Source: Phycisphaeraceae bacterium
GTDB lineage: Bacteria; Planctomycetota; Phycisphaerae; Phycisphaerales; UBA1924
Length of the DNA stretch: 64,000 nucleotides
Reading direction: 5' to 3'
Assembly (NCBI GenBank): GCA_020639195.1
Contig: JACKHB010000005.1
Span: forward strand, 124,001 to 188,000
Part shown: positions 1 through 7,723 of the stretch, in pieces
Position numbering within the stretch: position 1 is the stretch's first letter
Layout: every line of letters starts with the position of its first letter
Program-made: the position numbers and the translations under genes
Notes under the pieces: model-generated
Told to the model about the DNA's origin: nothing
The model's input: only the letters and a program-made list of their open reading frames with translations
Database searches by the model: none

Positions 1-1
1 C

Positions 2-721
2 GCGCTCGAGGTCCAAAGGCGAGTCTTGGGCGAGGGCCACCCGGAAACGCTGGGTTGGATGAACAATCTGGCAATTCTGTTCTGGCGGCAGGGCCGCTAC
101 GCCGAGGCCGAGCCTCTCTACCTCGACACGATTGCGATCGAGCGTCGTGTGTTAGGCGAGGAACACCCGAGTACGCTGGGCAGCATCACCAACCTCGGTC
201 TGCTCTACGACACGATGGGGCGGTACGCCGACTCTGCGGCGATGTTCGAGAAGAGCCTGCCGATCAAGCGACGCGTGCTGGGAGAGCAGCACCCGTGGAC
301 AAGATCCGCCATGAAGGGACTGGCCAACGCGTACATGCACCTCGATCGACGAGATGAGGCCTTGCCGCTGTACCGTGAGTTGCTCGGCCTTCAAGCCGCC
401 GCGGCCGACAAGCCCGACGCAAACGCAGACGCACTCAATGCCGCCGCATGGACGCTGCTGACTTTCGAGATCGAAGAAGTCCGCGATGCCGCAAAGGCAT
501 TGGGCTACGCGACCCGCGCGTGCGCGCTGACCGAGGCCGAAGGTGGGGACGATCTCTGGATGTACCTCGATACCCTCGCTCTTGCCCAGCATATGAGCGG
601 CGACAACGCGTCAGCCGTCGAGACCCAGAAGCGCGCGATTTCGCTCATGCCCGCGGAAGCCGATCCCAACATGGCCGACCGACTGGCCGAGTACCAGGCC
701 GCGCTTGACGCCGGTGGCTGA
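2..721 (+). CDS. Tetratricopeptide repeat protein, 5' end outside window
   Basis: This is the C-terminal part of a protein that enters from the left edge; the frame is open from base 2 and no start codon is needed inside the window. It contains kinesin-light-chain-like TPR units of about 42 residues with the recurring pattern RRVLGEEHPxTL followed by NLGLLYxxxGRYAxA, at least three copies, then a degenerate helical region ending at the TGA. Such TPR arrays bind partner proteins. In planctomycetes they often form the C-terminal part of large Ser/Thr kinases, so a kinase domain upstream is plausible but not visible. The repeat call is firm; the identity of the whole protein is unknown. Confidence 0.85.
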   Translation, partial: ALEVQRRVLGEGHPETLGWMNNLAILFWRQGRYAEAEPLYLDTIAIERRVLGEEHPSTLGSITNLGLLYDTMGRYADSAAMFEKSLPIKRRVLGEQHPWTRSAMKGLANAYMHLDRRDEALPLYRELLGLQAAAADKPDANADALNAAAWTLLTFEIEEVRDAAKALGYATRACALTEAEGGDDLWMYLDTLALAQHMSGDNASAVETQKRAISLMPAEADPNMADRLAEYQAALDAGG

Positions 722-1030
722 TCATCGGCCCGAACGTCCGCCACGCGCAGCGCGTGCAGCAACTCGCCCAGCCCGCGCCCATGGAACGACACATGGACCC
801 ACGGCCGCCCCAGCAGCGCCATCCTCGCCGCAAGCTCCGTCCTCGAAGTGCCCCGATTCGTCGAGGCCCAGCCACCTTCCTCAGCCCAGCGCCGAACGCG
901 GCATGAAGGCAAGCCCTCCGAGCGGGGGTCGCAGGGGGCGGCCAGCCCCCCTGCATCCGAGCCCCCTCTCGCCCCCGAGCGCCACAGCCCCGAGCCTCCA
1001 CCAGCCCGCGGCCGTGGCCCCCTAACCTGA
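722..1030. other. GC-rich intergenic stretch without a supported gene
   Basis: The stretch between the TPR gene and the promoter of the next gene is C-rich on the plus strand and shows no start with a ribosome binding site or recognisable protein. The minus strand is open here, but its peptide is not convincing. At about 872-884 it carries the reverse complement of part of the hairpin unit found in the 139-bp repeat near 38.9 kb, which also lies upstream of a paralogue of the next gene. Confidence 0.5.
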
Positions 1031-1102
1031 CCCAAAGAAAAATCTATAAAAAACCGATCAAAAACTTGACATAAATCGCCCATCCTGTATCCTGCCCCCA
1101 TC
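1031..1102 (+). promoter_or_regulatory. Conserved AT-rich upstream box with -35/-10 and no leader
   Basis: TTGACA lies at 1066-1071 and TATCCT at 1088-1093, with a 16-bp spacer. Only nine bases separate the -10 element from the GTG at 1103, so the transcript should begin at or within a few bases of the start codon. The 35 bp before the -35 element are AT-rich and align base by base with the region upstream of the paralogue at 39340, which suggests a shared UP element or operator. Confidence 0.7.
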
Positions 1103-1810
1103 GTGCCCGACTCCTCCCCCTCCAACCGCGACCTGCTCGCCCTCTTTCTCGATCCAGAGATCCGCAATCTCCCCGCCCTCGCCCAGCGGACCGATCTTCC
1201 TCTCGCCGATCTGCTCATCCGCCTTCTCGACCCCGCCTTCCAGGCTCTCCTCGAAGCCGTCGAGGCCCTCGAAGCCTTCCGCGCGGAGGTCCTCGCCCGC
1301 CAGGCCACCCACGCCGCGCTCGAGGCCCTCGCCACCATCGCGCGCACCTCACCCAGCCCCGTCGAGGCCCGCCGCGCTGCCACCACCATCCTCACCCACA
1401 CCCGCCGCCCGACATCTCACGCGCACCACTCCTCGCGGCGTCACTCGAACGACTCCCCGACCCATCCCCCTCGCCCACCCGCAGAGAGATCAACGCGAGA
1501 CAGGATGAACGACGACTCGCGAACCGCCAATCCCCGCGCGCGGCATCACGTCTGCGACGACCCAGCCGCCGCATCCTCGCGCGCTGGCAACCTTCCTCTA
1601 CCCGGTCGCTCGGCCGACGCTTCTGTCCGCGCCCCGCGCGCTGACAACCTTGCTCCGTGCGCCGCGCTCAGCGAGCAACGCAACTGGGCCGTGCCCGACA
1701 TCCACACGTCCTGCTCAATCGGTCTGTCGCGCGTCGGCACGGGCTCTTCACTTCACGCTGACCTGCACTCCCCGCTGGCCACATCGCCACTCGCCCTCGA
1801 CTCCACCTAG
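1103..1810 (+). CDS. Small HTH-like protein, copy 1 of a paralogous pair
   Basis: The first 105 or so residues are a helical domain: LALFLDPEI, a possible helix-turn-helix with LLDPAFQALLEAVEAL, then ALATIARTSPSPVEARRAATTIL. This order resembles terminase-small-subunit/phBC6A51-type HTH proteins, which is a fold-level impression only. A paralogue at 39340 matches through the same domain. After about residue 110 the sequence becomes low-complexity and Arg/Ser/Pro-rich and no longer matches the paralogue, so the true C-terminus is uncertain. The GTG start is fixed by the promoter, which leaves room for no leader. A DNA-binding role, perhaps at its own conserved upstream box, is inference. Confidence 0.6.
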   Translation: MPDSSPSNRDLLALFLDPEIRNLPALAQRTDLPLADLLIRLLDPAFQALLEAVEALEAFRAEVLARQATHAALEALATIARTSPSPVEARRAATTILTHTRRPTSHAHHSSRRHSNDSPTHPPRPPAERSTRDRMNDDSRTANPRARHHVCDDPAAASSRAGNLPLPGRSADASVRAPRADNLAPCAALSEQRNWAVPDIHTSCSIGLSRVGTGSSLHADLHSPLATSPLALDST

Positions 1811-1837
1811 CCCCCGGAACCCAGGACTCAGGACTTC

Positions 1838-2590
1838 CTACTTCCCCCCAAACTCCACCTCGCCCCACCGCTCCGGCAGGTGCATATCCACCAGCCCCAT
1901 CGGCGACCACACCCAGTTGTGCTCCGGCCGCCCGGGGATCTTCACGTACCGCCCATCCTCAACCCTCAGGTCCCACTCCACCCGTGAGAAGTTCACCTTC
2001 CACACCTCTCCCGGCCGCGGCGGTCTCGCGCCATCAGAATGGCGGTCGAACGCCGCGAACGGAATCGCCACCTCCACCGACCATCCCCGATCCACATCCG
2101 ATGGATCGTTCAGCGTCCCGTCCAGGTGCACCGCCGTCCGCAGCCCCCCGATGTCCCACCCGTTGTCCGCCTGCCCGCCGTCGCGATACGGCCTCGCCAG
2201 GAACAAGTCCCACACCGTGTTCAGCGCGTTCATCTCAAACTCGTAGTAGTTCAGCCGGTCGCACGTCGGGTTCAGAAAGATCTCAAAGTCGTTGTCGTGG
2301 AAGATCACGCTCTCGCGCTCCGTCAGCGTCGCCCACAGGTGCGGCTCCTCCATCTCGCACCCGAAGTAGAAGCACGAGTCGTCCCACAGCATCTTGACCC
2401 GCGTCCGCCATCGCGGCCGGGGCCTCAACTCCCCCTCGATGTCCACGAAGTCGTCCGTCCACACCGCCCCCGCCCAGAACGCCTTGTCCAGCCGCCCATC
2501 CAGTTCAGCCGGCGGAAACGGCGCCCGCCGGCACACGTAGCGCCGGATCGGCGGCGCCGGCGGCAGCGGCGTTGGGGGCGGTTGGCTCAT
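1838..2590 (-). CDS. CBM9-like (DOMON-related) carbohydrate-binding protein
   Basis: The 250-residue protein has the features of the carbohydrate-binding module 9 family: LDGRLDKAFW near the N-terminus, then VKMLWDDSCFYFGCEMEEPHLW, the acidic DNDFEIFLNP segment, YYEFEMNALNTVWDL, and a late WSVEVAIPFAAF plus WKVNFSRVEWD. No signal peptide is evident. It starts 25 bp from the divergent GH2 gene, which fits a shared role in handling mannose-containing glycans. An alternative start at 2617 would overlap the GH2 start. The family call is good; ligand and location are unknown. Confidence 0.75.
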   Translation of the reverse strand: MSQPPPTPLPPAPPIRRYVCRRAPFPPAELDGRLDKAFWAGAVWTDDFVDIEGELRPRPRWRTRVKMLWDDSCFYFGCEMEEPHLWATLTERESVIFHDNDFEIFLNPTCDRLNYYEFEMNALNTVWDLFLARPYRDGGQADNGWDIGGLRTAVHLDGTLNDPSDVDRGWSVEVAIPFAAFDRHSDGARPPRPGEVWKVNFSRVEWDLRVEDGRYVKIPGRPEHNWVWSPMGLVDMHLPERWGEVEFGGK

Positions 2591-2596
2591 CGCGCC

Positions 2597-2612
2597 CCAG
2601 AGTACGCTCTGG
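2597..2612. promoter_or_regulatory. Palindrome between divergent starts
   Basis: CCAGAG and CTCTGG arms flank TACG, within the 25 bp that separate the CBM9-like and GH2 start codons. It could be an operator or a translation-blocking hairpin. The spacing leaves no room for two conventional promoters, so one or both annotated starts may be wrong. Confidence 0.3.
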
Positions 2613-2615
2613 GTC

Positions 2616-4706
2616 ATGGGCCCGCGCCACATCCTCGACCTCGCCGGCGACTGGCGCTGCCGCGCCCTGCCCGCGCCCGATGGCGGGCTCGACCACGTCC
2701 CCGCGCCCGCCCGCGCAGAGTTCCCCGTCCGCCTCCCCGGCACCGCCCACGAAGCCCTCATCGCCGCGGGCCTCATCCGCCACCCCGACCGCGGCTTTGC
2801 CGAACTTGAGCAGCGTTGGGTCGGCCAGACCGACTGGCTCTTCCGGCGCGACTTCCACCTCGACGCCCAGACCCTCGCCCACGACCGCATCGACCTCGTC
2901 CTCGACCGCCTCGACACCATCGCCCGCATCCGCATCAACGGAAGCGAGGTCGGCCAATGCGCCAGCTTCTTCATCACCCACCGCCTCGATGCCCGCTCGG
3001 TCCTTCGCCCCGGGACCAACGACATCGAGATCGAGATCGCCTCACCGATCCGCCACATCCTCGCCGAGCGCGACCGGCTCGGCCCGCGTCCCTACAACGG
3101 CGACTTCACCGGCCAGTGGCTCCCGTTCCAGTACGTGCGCAAGCCGGCCTGCCACTTCGGCTGGGACTGGGGCCCGCGCATCGCGACCAGCGGCATCTGG
3201 GGCGGAGTCCACCTCCACGCCTGGACCGGCGCCCGCCTGGCTTCGGTCACCCCGCGCGTCCGCCGCGCCGACTGCCAAGCCAGCCCCGATGCGGGCGCCG
3301 GCCCCGACGCCAAGCCGGACGGGGGCTCCGGCCGCTGGCACGTCGAGGTCGCCTGCGAGATCCAGTGGTCCGCCCCCGTCCGCGCGGCCCTGCACGCCGA
3401 ACTCCTCCGCGACGGCTCGCCCGCGGCGAGCGCGTCCGCCGACGCCACGAGTGGCGCGCCCGGCCCCACCCGCGCATCGCTTGTTCTGGAGGTGGATCGC
3501 CCCGATCTCTGGTGGCCCCGCGCTCACGGCGATCAGCCGCTCTACGACCTGCACGTCACACTTGTCTCACAAGACGGCGCGCCGAGCCGTGCCGCGCGCG
3601 CCGGCGCGCCGGCCGACGCCTTCCTCGACGACTGGCGCGGGCGCATCGGCTTTCGAACCGTCTCGCTCGACACCTCGCCCGACGAGTTCGGCGAGCGGTT
3701 CGCGATCCTCGTCAACGACCGGCCGATCTTCTGCACGGGCGCCAACTGGATTCCCGATGGGCTGTTCCCGGGCGACCTGAGCCCCGCCCGGTATCGCGAG
3801 CGCATCGGCCAGGCCGCGTCGGCGAACATGAACATGCTCCGCGTCTGGGGCGGCGGCATGTACGAGGATCGGGCGTTCTACGACGCCTGCGATGAGCTGG
3901 GCGTATTGGTTTGGCAGGACTTCATGTTCGCCTGCGCGCTCTACCCTGAGGAGGAGCCGCTGGCGTCGCTGATCGAGCGCGAGGCGCGCGAGCAGGTCTC
4001 ACGCCTCGCGGCGCACCCGAGCGTCGCGATGTGGTGCGGCGGGAACGAGTGCGTCTGGGGCTATCAGAAGTGGGGGTGGAAGGGGCGGCTGATGCCGGGG
4101 CAGACCTGGGGCGAGCGGTACTTCAGCGACGTCCTGCCGCGGGCGGTGGCGGCAGTGGATGGCACGCGCCCCTACTGGCCCAACAGCCCGGCGTCGGGCG
4201 ATGGCGGAAGTCTCGCGGCGCTCGATGCGCAGGACGATTCGCGGGGCGATCGGCACACGTGGGACCGGCGGTTCGAGGAGGTGCGCAAGGCCGTGCCGCG
4301 GTTTGTCAGCGAGTTCGGGCGCCAGTCGCCGCCGGCACTCGAGACGCTGCGCGAGGCGCTGGGGGCGGGAGAGTTGCGGGTCGGGTCGCGCGGCATCGAG
4401 CACCGACAGCGATCGACCAAGGGGACGGGCGAAGAGATCGACCGCGCGATCCGCGAGCGGCTGGGGCAGGACCCCGCGGCGATGTCGCTCGAGGAGTGGA
4501 TCGAGCGGGCGCAGGCGCTGCAGGCCGAGGACCTGGCGATGCACGTTGAGTGGTTGCGCGCGCACGAGGGGCGGTGCATGGGTGCGCTGGTGTGGCAGCT
4601 CAACGACTGCTGGACGGCGCCGTCGTGGTCGCTGATCGACGGCGCGGGCCGAGCCAAGCCGGCGCTCGAGGCGGTGCGCCGGGCGTTTGCGCCGCGGAAG
4701 AAGTGA
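2616..4706 (+). CDS. Beta-mannosidase, glycoside hydrolase family 2
   Basis: The 696-residue protein has the GH2 layout: an N-terminal jelly roll beginning LAGDWRCRALP, the sandwich domain with GWDWGPRIATSGIWGG, and a TIM barrel from about residue 360 with NMNMLRVWGGGMYE. The acid/base Glu is expected at E478 in CGGNECVWG and the nucleophile at E566 in FVSEFGRQ. It would remove beta-linked mannose from the non-reducing end of mannan or N-glycan fragments. It is somewhat shorter than eukaryotic beta-mannosidases. No signal peptide is visible, so cytoplasmic action is likely. It is divergent from the CBM9-like gene. Confidence 0.9.
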   Translation: MGPRHILDLAGDWRCRALPAPDGGLDHVPAPARAEFPVRLPGTAHEALIAAGLIRHPDRGFAELEQRWVGQTDWLFRRDFHLDAQTLAHDRIDLVLDRLDTIARIRINGSEVGQCASFFITHRLDARSVLRPGTNDIEIEIASPIRHILAERDRLGPRPYNGDFTGQWLPFQYVRKPACHFGWDWGPRIATSGIWGGVHLHAWTGARLASVTPRVRRADCQASPDAGAGPDAKPDGGSGRWHVEVACEIQWSAPVRAALHAELLRDGSPAASASADATSGAPGPTRASLVLEVDRPDLWWPRAHGDQPLYDLHVTLVSQDGAPSRAARAGAPADAFLDDWRGRIGFRTVSLDTSPDEFGERFAILVNDRPIFCTGANWIPDGLFPGDLSPARYRERIGQAASANMNMLRVWGGGMYEDRAFYDACDELGVLVWQDFMFACALYPEEEPLASLIEREAREQVSRLAAHPSVAMWCGGNECVWGYQKWGWKGRLMPGQTWGERYFSDVLPRAVAAVDGTRPYWPNSPASGDGGSLAALDAQDDSRGDRHTWDRRFEEVRKAVPRFVSEFGRQSPPALETLREALGAGELRVGSRGIEHRQRSTKGTGEEIDRAIRERLGQDPAAMSLEEWIERAQALQAEDLAMHVEWLRAHEGRCMGALVWQLNDCWTAPSWSLIDGAGRAKPALEAVRRAFAPRKK

Positions 4707-4733
4707 TTGGCCGGCCGGGCGCGCGGGGAGGTA

Positions 4734-4754
4734 AATAGTACGAATCGTACTATT
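4734..4754. promoter_or_regulatory. Perfect 10-bp-arm palindrome, TetR-operator-like
   Basis: AATAGTACGA and TCGTACTATT are exact reverse complements separated by a single A. The element is AT-rich in a GC-rich setting and lies between the convergent ends of the GH2 and thioesterase genes. It has no U-tract, so it is a poor intrinsic terminator; the symmetry and the GTACGA core resemble TetR-family operators. No regulator gene is adjacent. Confidence 0.5.
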
Positions 4755-4760
4755 GGCAAC

Positions 4761-5150
4761 TCACCCGACGAATGTCGGCGGATCGCGGAACGGAATCGGC
4801 CGGCCATCGGGCCCCACGCTGACCAGCGTCACCGTCGCCTGCGTCACGTGGGCCACCTCGGTTCCAGCGTAGCGCTCCGCCTCCACGTCGATCTGCACGG
4901 TGATGCTCTTGGTCCCCATCCGCGTCGGGCGTGCGTACAGGCTCACGATGTCGCCGACCTGCACCGGCGCCTTGAAGTCGACGCGGTCCATCGACGCCGT
5001 CACCCACCGGTGTCGCCCGTGGCGTCGGCACTCCACGAAGCCCGCCTGGTCGATGTAGCTCAGGATCACGCCGCCGAACACCGTGCCGTACACGTTGGTG
5101 TCCCGCGGCATCATCACCACACGCAGCGCGAGCGCTCGTTCCTGTTCCAT
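4761..5150 (-). CDS. Acyl-CoA thioesterase, YciA-like hotdog protein
   Basis: The 129-residue single hotdog domain carries MMPRDTNVYGTVFGGVILSYID near its N-terminus, the family's active-site helix with an Asp at the end, followed by ASMDRVDFKAPVQVGDIV. The length and motifs match YciA/acyl-CoA hydrolase thioesterases, which act as multimers in the cytoplasm on medium- and long-chain acyl-CoA. The ATG start immediately precedes ERALALRVVMMP, as in homologues. It is transcribed towards the GH2 gene and 72 bp downstream of the DUF4442 gene, with which it may be co-transcribed. Confidence 0.85.
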   Translation of the reverse strand: MEQERALALRVVMMPRDTNVYGTVFGGVILSYIDQAGFVECRRHGRHRWVTASMDRVDFKAPVQVGDIVSLYARPTRMGTKSITVQIDVEAERYAGTEVAHVTQATVTLVSVGPDGRPIPFRDPPTFVG

Positions 5151-5222
5151 GGCTCAGCATAGTTGGACAAGGGGCCGGGGAGACGTGCCGCGCCGGATCA
5201 AGGGTGGGCGCGCACGTGGCGC

Positions 5223-5972
5223 TCAGGACTCGGCGCCGTCCGTGCCCGCTTGCGCCGAGGAGGCCGGAGCGTTGCCGGGGTTCTCGGATTCGCCGCGGCG
5301 GATGGTCTCGCGGCAGGGGCGGGTCTTGCGGCCCTTGCGCTTCTGGTGCTCGATGGGCGTGACGTGGAAGGTGACCTCGACGCGCCCGACGCGCTTCTCG
5401 CGGACCTTGGGGAGTTTGTCGGCTCGGGGGAGTTGCTGGACGACGTCCATCTCGAGGGTGACGTTGAACTCGGCGTTGGCTTCGACGAGCGGCTCGAGGT
5501 CTTCGCGCGGCGCGATGCGGTAGATCGCGGGACCGAAGCAGGGGCGGAGGAACTTGTACTGGATCTGCTTGCAGACGACGGTGTAGCGGCCCTTGCAGGC
5601 GCCGAAGACGTACATGCCGCCGGCGATCTCGGCGTTGCCGACGAGGGCGGCGCCGGCCATCGCGTTGTACCAGTTTCGGTTGAACTTCTTGAAGGGGAGG
5701 ACGGCCTGGAAGGTGCTCTTGTCGAGGCGTTTCATGCGGAGGCCAGAGCGGGCCGCGAAGGGGAGCCAGATCAGCGAGAAGACGCGGTGCCAGAAGTTGT
5801 TGCGGGTGCTGAGGCGGGCGAGGGAGGCCTCGATTCGGTCCATGAAAGAGCGCTTGCGGCGGATGGCCGCCGCGGGCGTGATGTCCAGGCCGGGTTCGTT
5901 CAAGGGGGTTTCGATCGCCGCGTCCTCGGGCGAGGGGTCAAGGGTCGCCAAGCTGGGATCTTCCGTGAGCAC
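5223..5972 (-). CDS. DUF4442 hotdog-fold protein
   Basis: The 249-residue protein has a core of about residues 60-180 with LPFKKFNRNWYNAMAGAALVGNAEIAGGMYVF and later KFLRPCFGPAIYRI, typical of DUF4442, a hotdog family usually annotated as a putative thioesterase. The N-terminal 40 residues and the Lys/Arg- and Ser-rich tail look disordered. Its neighbour is the YciA-like thioesterase on the same strand, so two hotdog enzymes may act on related acyl substrates. The substrate cannot be read from the sequence. Confidence 0.7.
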   Translation of the reverse strand: MLTEDPSLATLDPSPEDAAIETPLNEPGLDITPAAAIRRKRSFMDRIEASLARLSTRNNFWHRVFSLIWLPFAARSGLRMKRLDKSTFQAVLPFKKFNRNWYNAMAGAALVGNAEIAGGMYVFGACKGRYTVVCKQIQYKFLRPCFGPAIYRIAPREDLEPLVEANAEFNVTLEMDVVQQLPRADKLPKVREKRVGRVEVTFHVTPIEHQKRKGRKTRPCRETIRRGESENPGNAPASSAQAGTDGAES

Positions 5973-6053
5973 GTGCGACCCAAGGCATTATAGCGGCGGT
6001 GGGGGAGTGGTCGGGAGGAGGGGGGAGGGAGTCCTGAGTCGCGAGTCGCGAGG

Positions 6054-7049
6054 CTACTTCACCGGGACGAGGTCGAACCAGCCCTTCTTGCCGGGCTGGA
6101 CGGTGACGATGGGGGTGTCGCGCTCGTGGTCGAGGATGAGTGTCCAGCCGCCCGCGGCGGCCTCTTCGAGGAACCAGGACTTGGTGACCATGCTGGTGTA
6201 GGGCTCGACGTCGTAGGCGAGGGAGTAGGCGGCGCCGATGTGGTGGCGGCTGGGCATGACATCGGGCGTGAAGACGGTGGGGCGGCCGTCGGCGTCGTGG
6301 AAGAGGGTGGCCTGCTGGCCCCAGGTGTGGCCGGGGACGAGGAAGACGCGGATGCCCGGGAGGATCTGGGTGGAGCGGAGCAGGGCGCTGCCGCGGGGGC
6401 GGACATCGCGCGTAGGGATGAGGCCGGGGGCGAAGGGTCGCGGCGAGTCGGCGAGGACGAGGCGGGGCGACCGTCGGGCAGGGGGAGTCCGAGCGGGTCG
6501 AGGTGGTCGCGGTAGTAGGTGCGGGTCATGACGCTGGTGTTGTTGCGGGCGTCGGTCCACTCGCGGCGCTGGGCGTGGATGCGGGCGTTTGGGAAGGTGA
6601 AGCGGAGGTCGGGGCAGTCGCCCGAGGCGAGTTCGGCGGGAGCGGACTCAGTCGGGGCTTCGCCAGGCGGATGCAGCAGGTCAGCTGCCGGCGTGGTCGG
6701 AAGTGGAGGTGGGGAGACGACGACGCTGTCGATGCTCAACGCGGGTCGTAGCCGGCCTCGCGCAGGGCGATTCTGACGGTGGGCCATCGAGGCCGAAGAT
6801 CGCGGCCATCTTGGGGTCGAGTTTGTCGCCGGTGCCGGCCTCGAGGATGATCCGGCGGGGGCGCTTGAGGATGGGGTCGGGGTCGAGGCCGACGAGCAGG
6901 ACGCAGTTGTGGTGGAGTTCGATGCGGTTGGAATCATCGGTGTCGACGGAGCGCGACCAGACGACGCGCGGGATGAGGCCGAACATGCCGCCGCCGTCGA
7001 GGAGGAGGCGGCCCGCGCGGAGGAGGGTCATGTGGTAGCGGGGGGTCAT
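6054..7049 (-). pseudogene. Metallo-beta-lactamase-fold hydrolase broken by several frameshifts
   Basis: Read from the ATG at 7049, the protein starts MTPRYHMTLLRAGRLLLDGGGMFGLIPRVVW and proceeds in one frame to IFGLDG. It then needs a -1 shift near 6783 for TVRIALREAGYDP, another near 6741 for LSIDSVVVS, and two single-base insertions (near 6711 and 6703) that split the metal-binding HLHFDHAG. At least one more is needed near 6690 and one near 6475, where it returns to the frame that ends PGKKGWFDLVPVK. The residues around each break are conserved. Either the gene died recently or the assembly has clustered indels here; the flanking genes are clean. Confidence 0.75.
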
Positions 7050-7336
7050 GGGGGCAGGGTAGGGAAATGCCAGCGGCAAGGAGGGGCGAGCGCGGCCGGG
7101 AGAGGTATCGAGCGCGAGCGGTCGCCGTCGAAGGCGAACTCCATCGCTCGGTGGCGCGATTGCGCGGGGAGCCCGCCCTCGGAGTTGGCCTGGACGCGCC
7201 ACGCGATACGGCGGATCAAGTAGACCTTGTGGTACGAGCGCGTCTGCTCGCCGAAGACCTCGGCGTAGCGCTGCTTCAGCTCGGGGACGGTCATGCGCCG
7301 CAGCCCGCTCACCATCTGGCCTACGTTCAAGCCCAT
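7046..7336 (-). CDS. DUF2924-like protein, C-terminally truncated
   Basis: The first 75 residues match the DUF2924 signature: LRRMTVPELKQRYAEVFGE, then RRIAWRVQANSEGGL. Full members are about 150 residues and end in a second domain; here the reading runs into unrelated sequence and stops inside the start of the broken hydrolase. DUF2924 genes normally sit between a 65-residue protein and a serine recombinase in a mobile cassette. The 65-residue partner is present upstream and the recombinase is missing. An AAGGAG precedes the ATG. It is probably a cassette remnant. Confidence 0.65.
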   Translation of the reverse strand: MGLNVGQMVSGLRRMTVPELKQRYAEVFGEQTRSYHKVYLIRRIAWRVQANSEGGLPAQSRHRAMEFAFDGDRSRSIPLPAALAPPCRWHFPTLPP

Positions 7337-7359
7337 GCGTCATCTCCTTTCTCTGGGCG

Positions 7360-7557
7360 TTAACCAGTGACGCGATCAGGGCAAGAGTTGGCGCAGAGAT
7401 CAAGGCCAGTTTGAGACGATTCCTCGCGAAATTCCGCGTCAGGAACATCGCGCCGGAGGCGGCCATGCAGGCGCAGAACGCCGCGCGCGAGAATGCTCGC
7501 GAGTTCTTCGAGTCGTTCGTCGGCGCACATGTCGTTGGGGTCGGTGCAGAGGGACAT
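7360..7557 (-). CDS. Small protein of the DUF2924 recombinase cassette
   Basis: The 65-residue product reads CADERLEELASILARGVLRL followed by a polar tail ending DRVTG, which resembles the short conserved protein that precedes DUF2924 and a resolvase in other bacteria (recalled pattern, not searched). The ATG at 7557 has GAGGAG seven bases upstream. Its TAA lies within a 9-bp GTTAACCAG that is repeated directly at 7648-7656, so the gene is flanked by the repeat. Function unknown. Confidence 0.55.
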   Translation of the reverse strand: MSLCTDPNDMCADERLEELASILARGVLRLHGRLRRDVPDAEFREESSQTGLDLCANSCPDRVTG

Positions 7558-7723
7558 CGGCACGCTCCTCGGTGCGGAGGTGTTCGCCACGCGACCGTCC
7601 GTGGTCGGTCGTCGTGATGGTCGGTTGTGCACTGCCCCGCGAACGCTGTTAACCAGGGCCTGCTACTGGATACCTACGCAGGCGACACGTGCGATGCACG
7701 CCTGAAGTGAAAGGTTGGGCGTC

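Noticed and set aside
7046..7049. ATGA overlap between the DUF2924 and hydrolase frames as functional coupling
   Set aside because: The DUF2924 frame has already left its conserved sequence before this point, so the stop there is most likely incidental.
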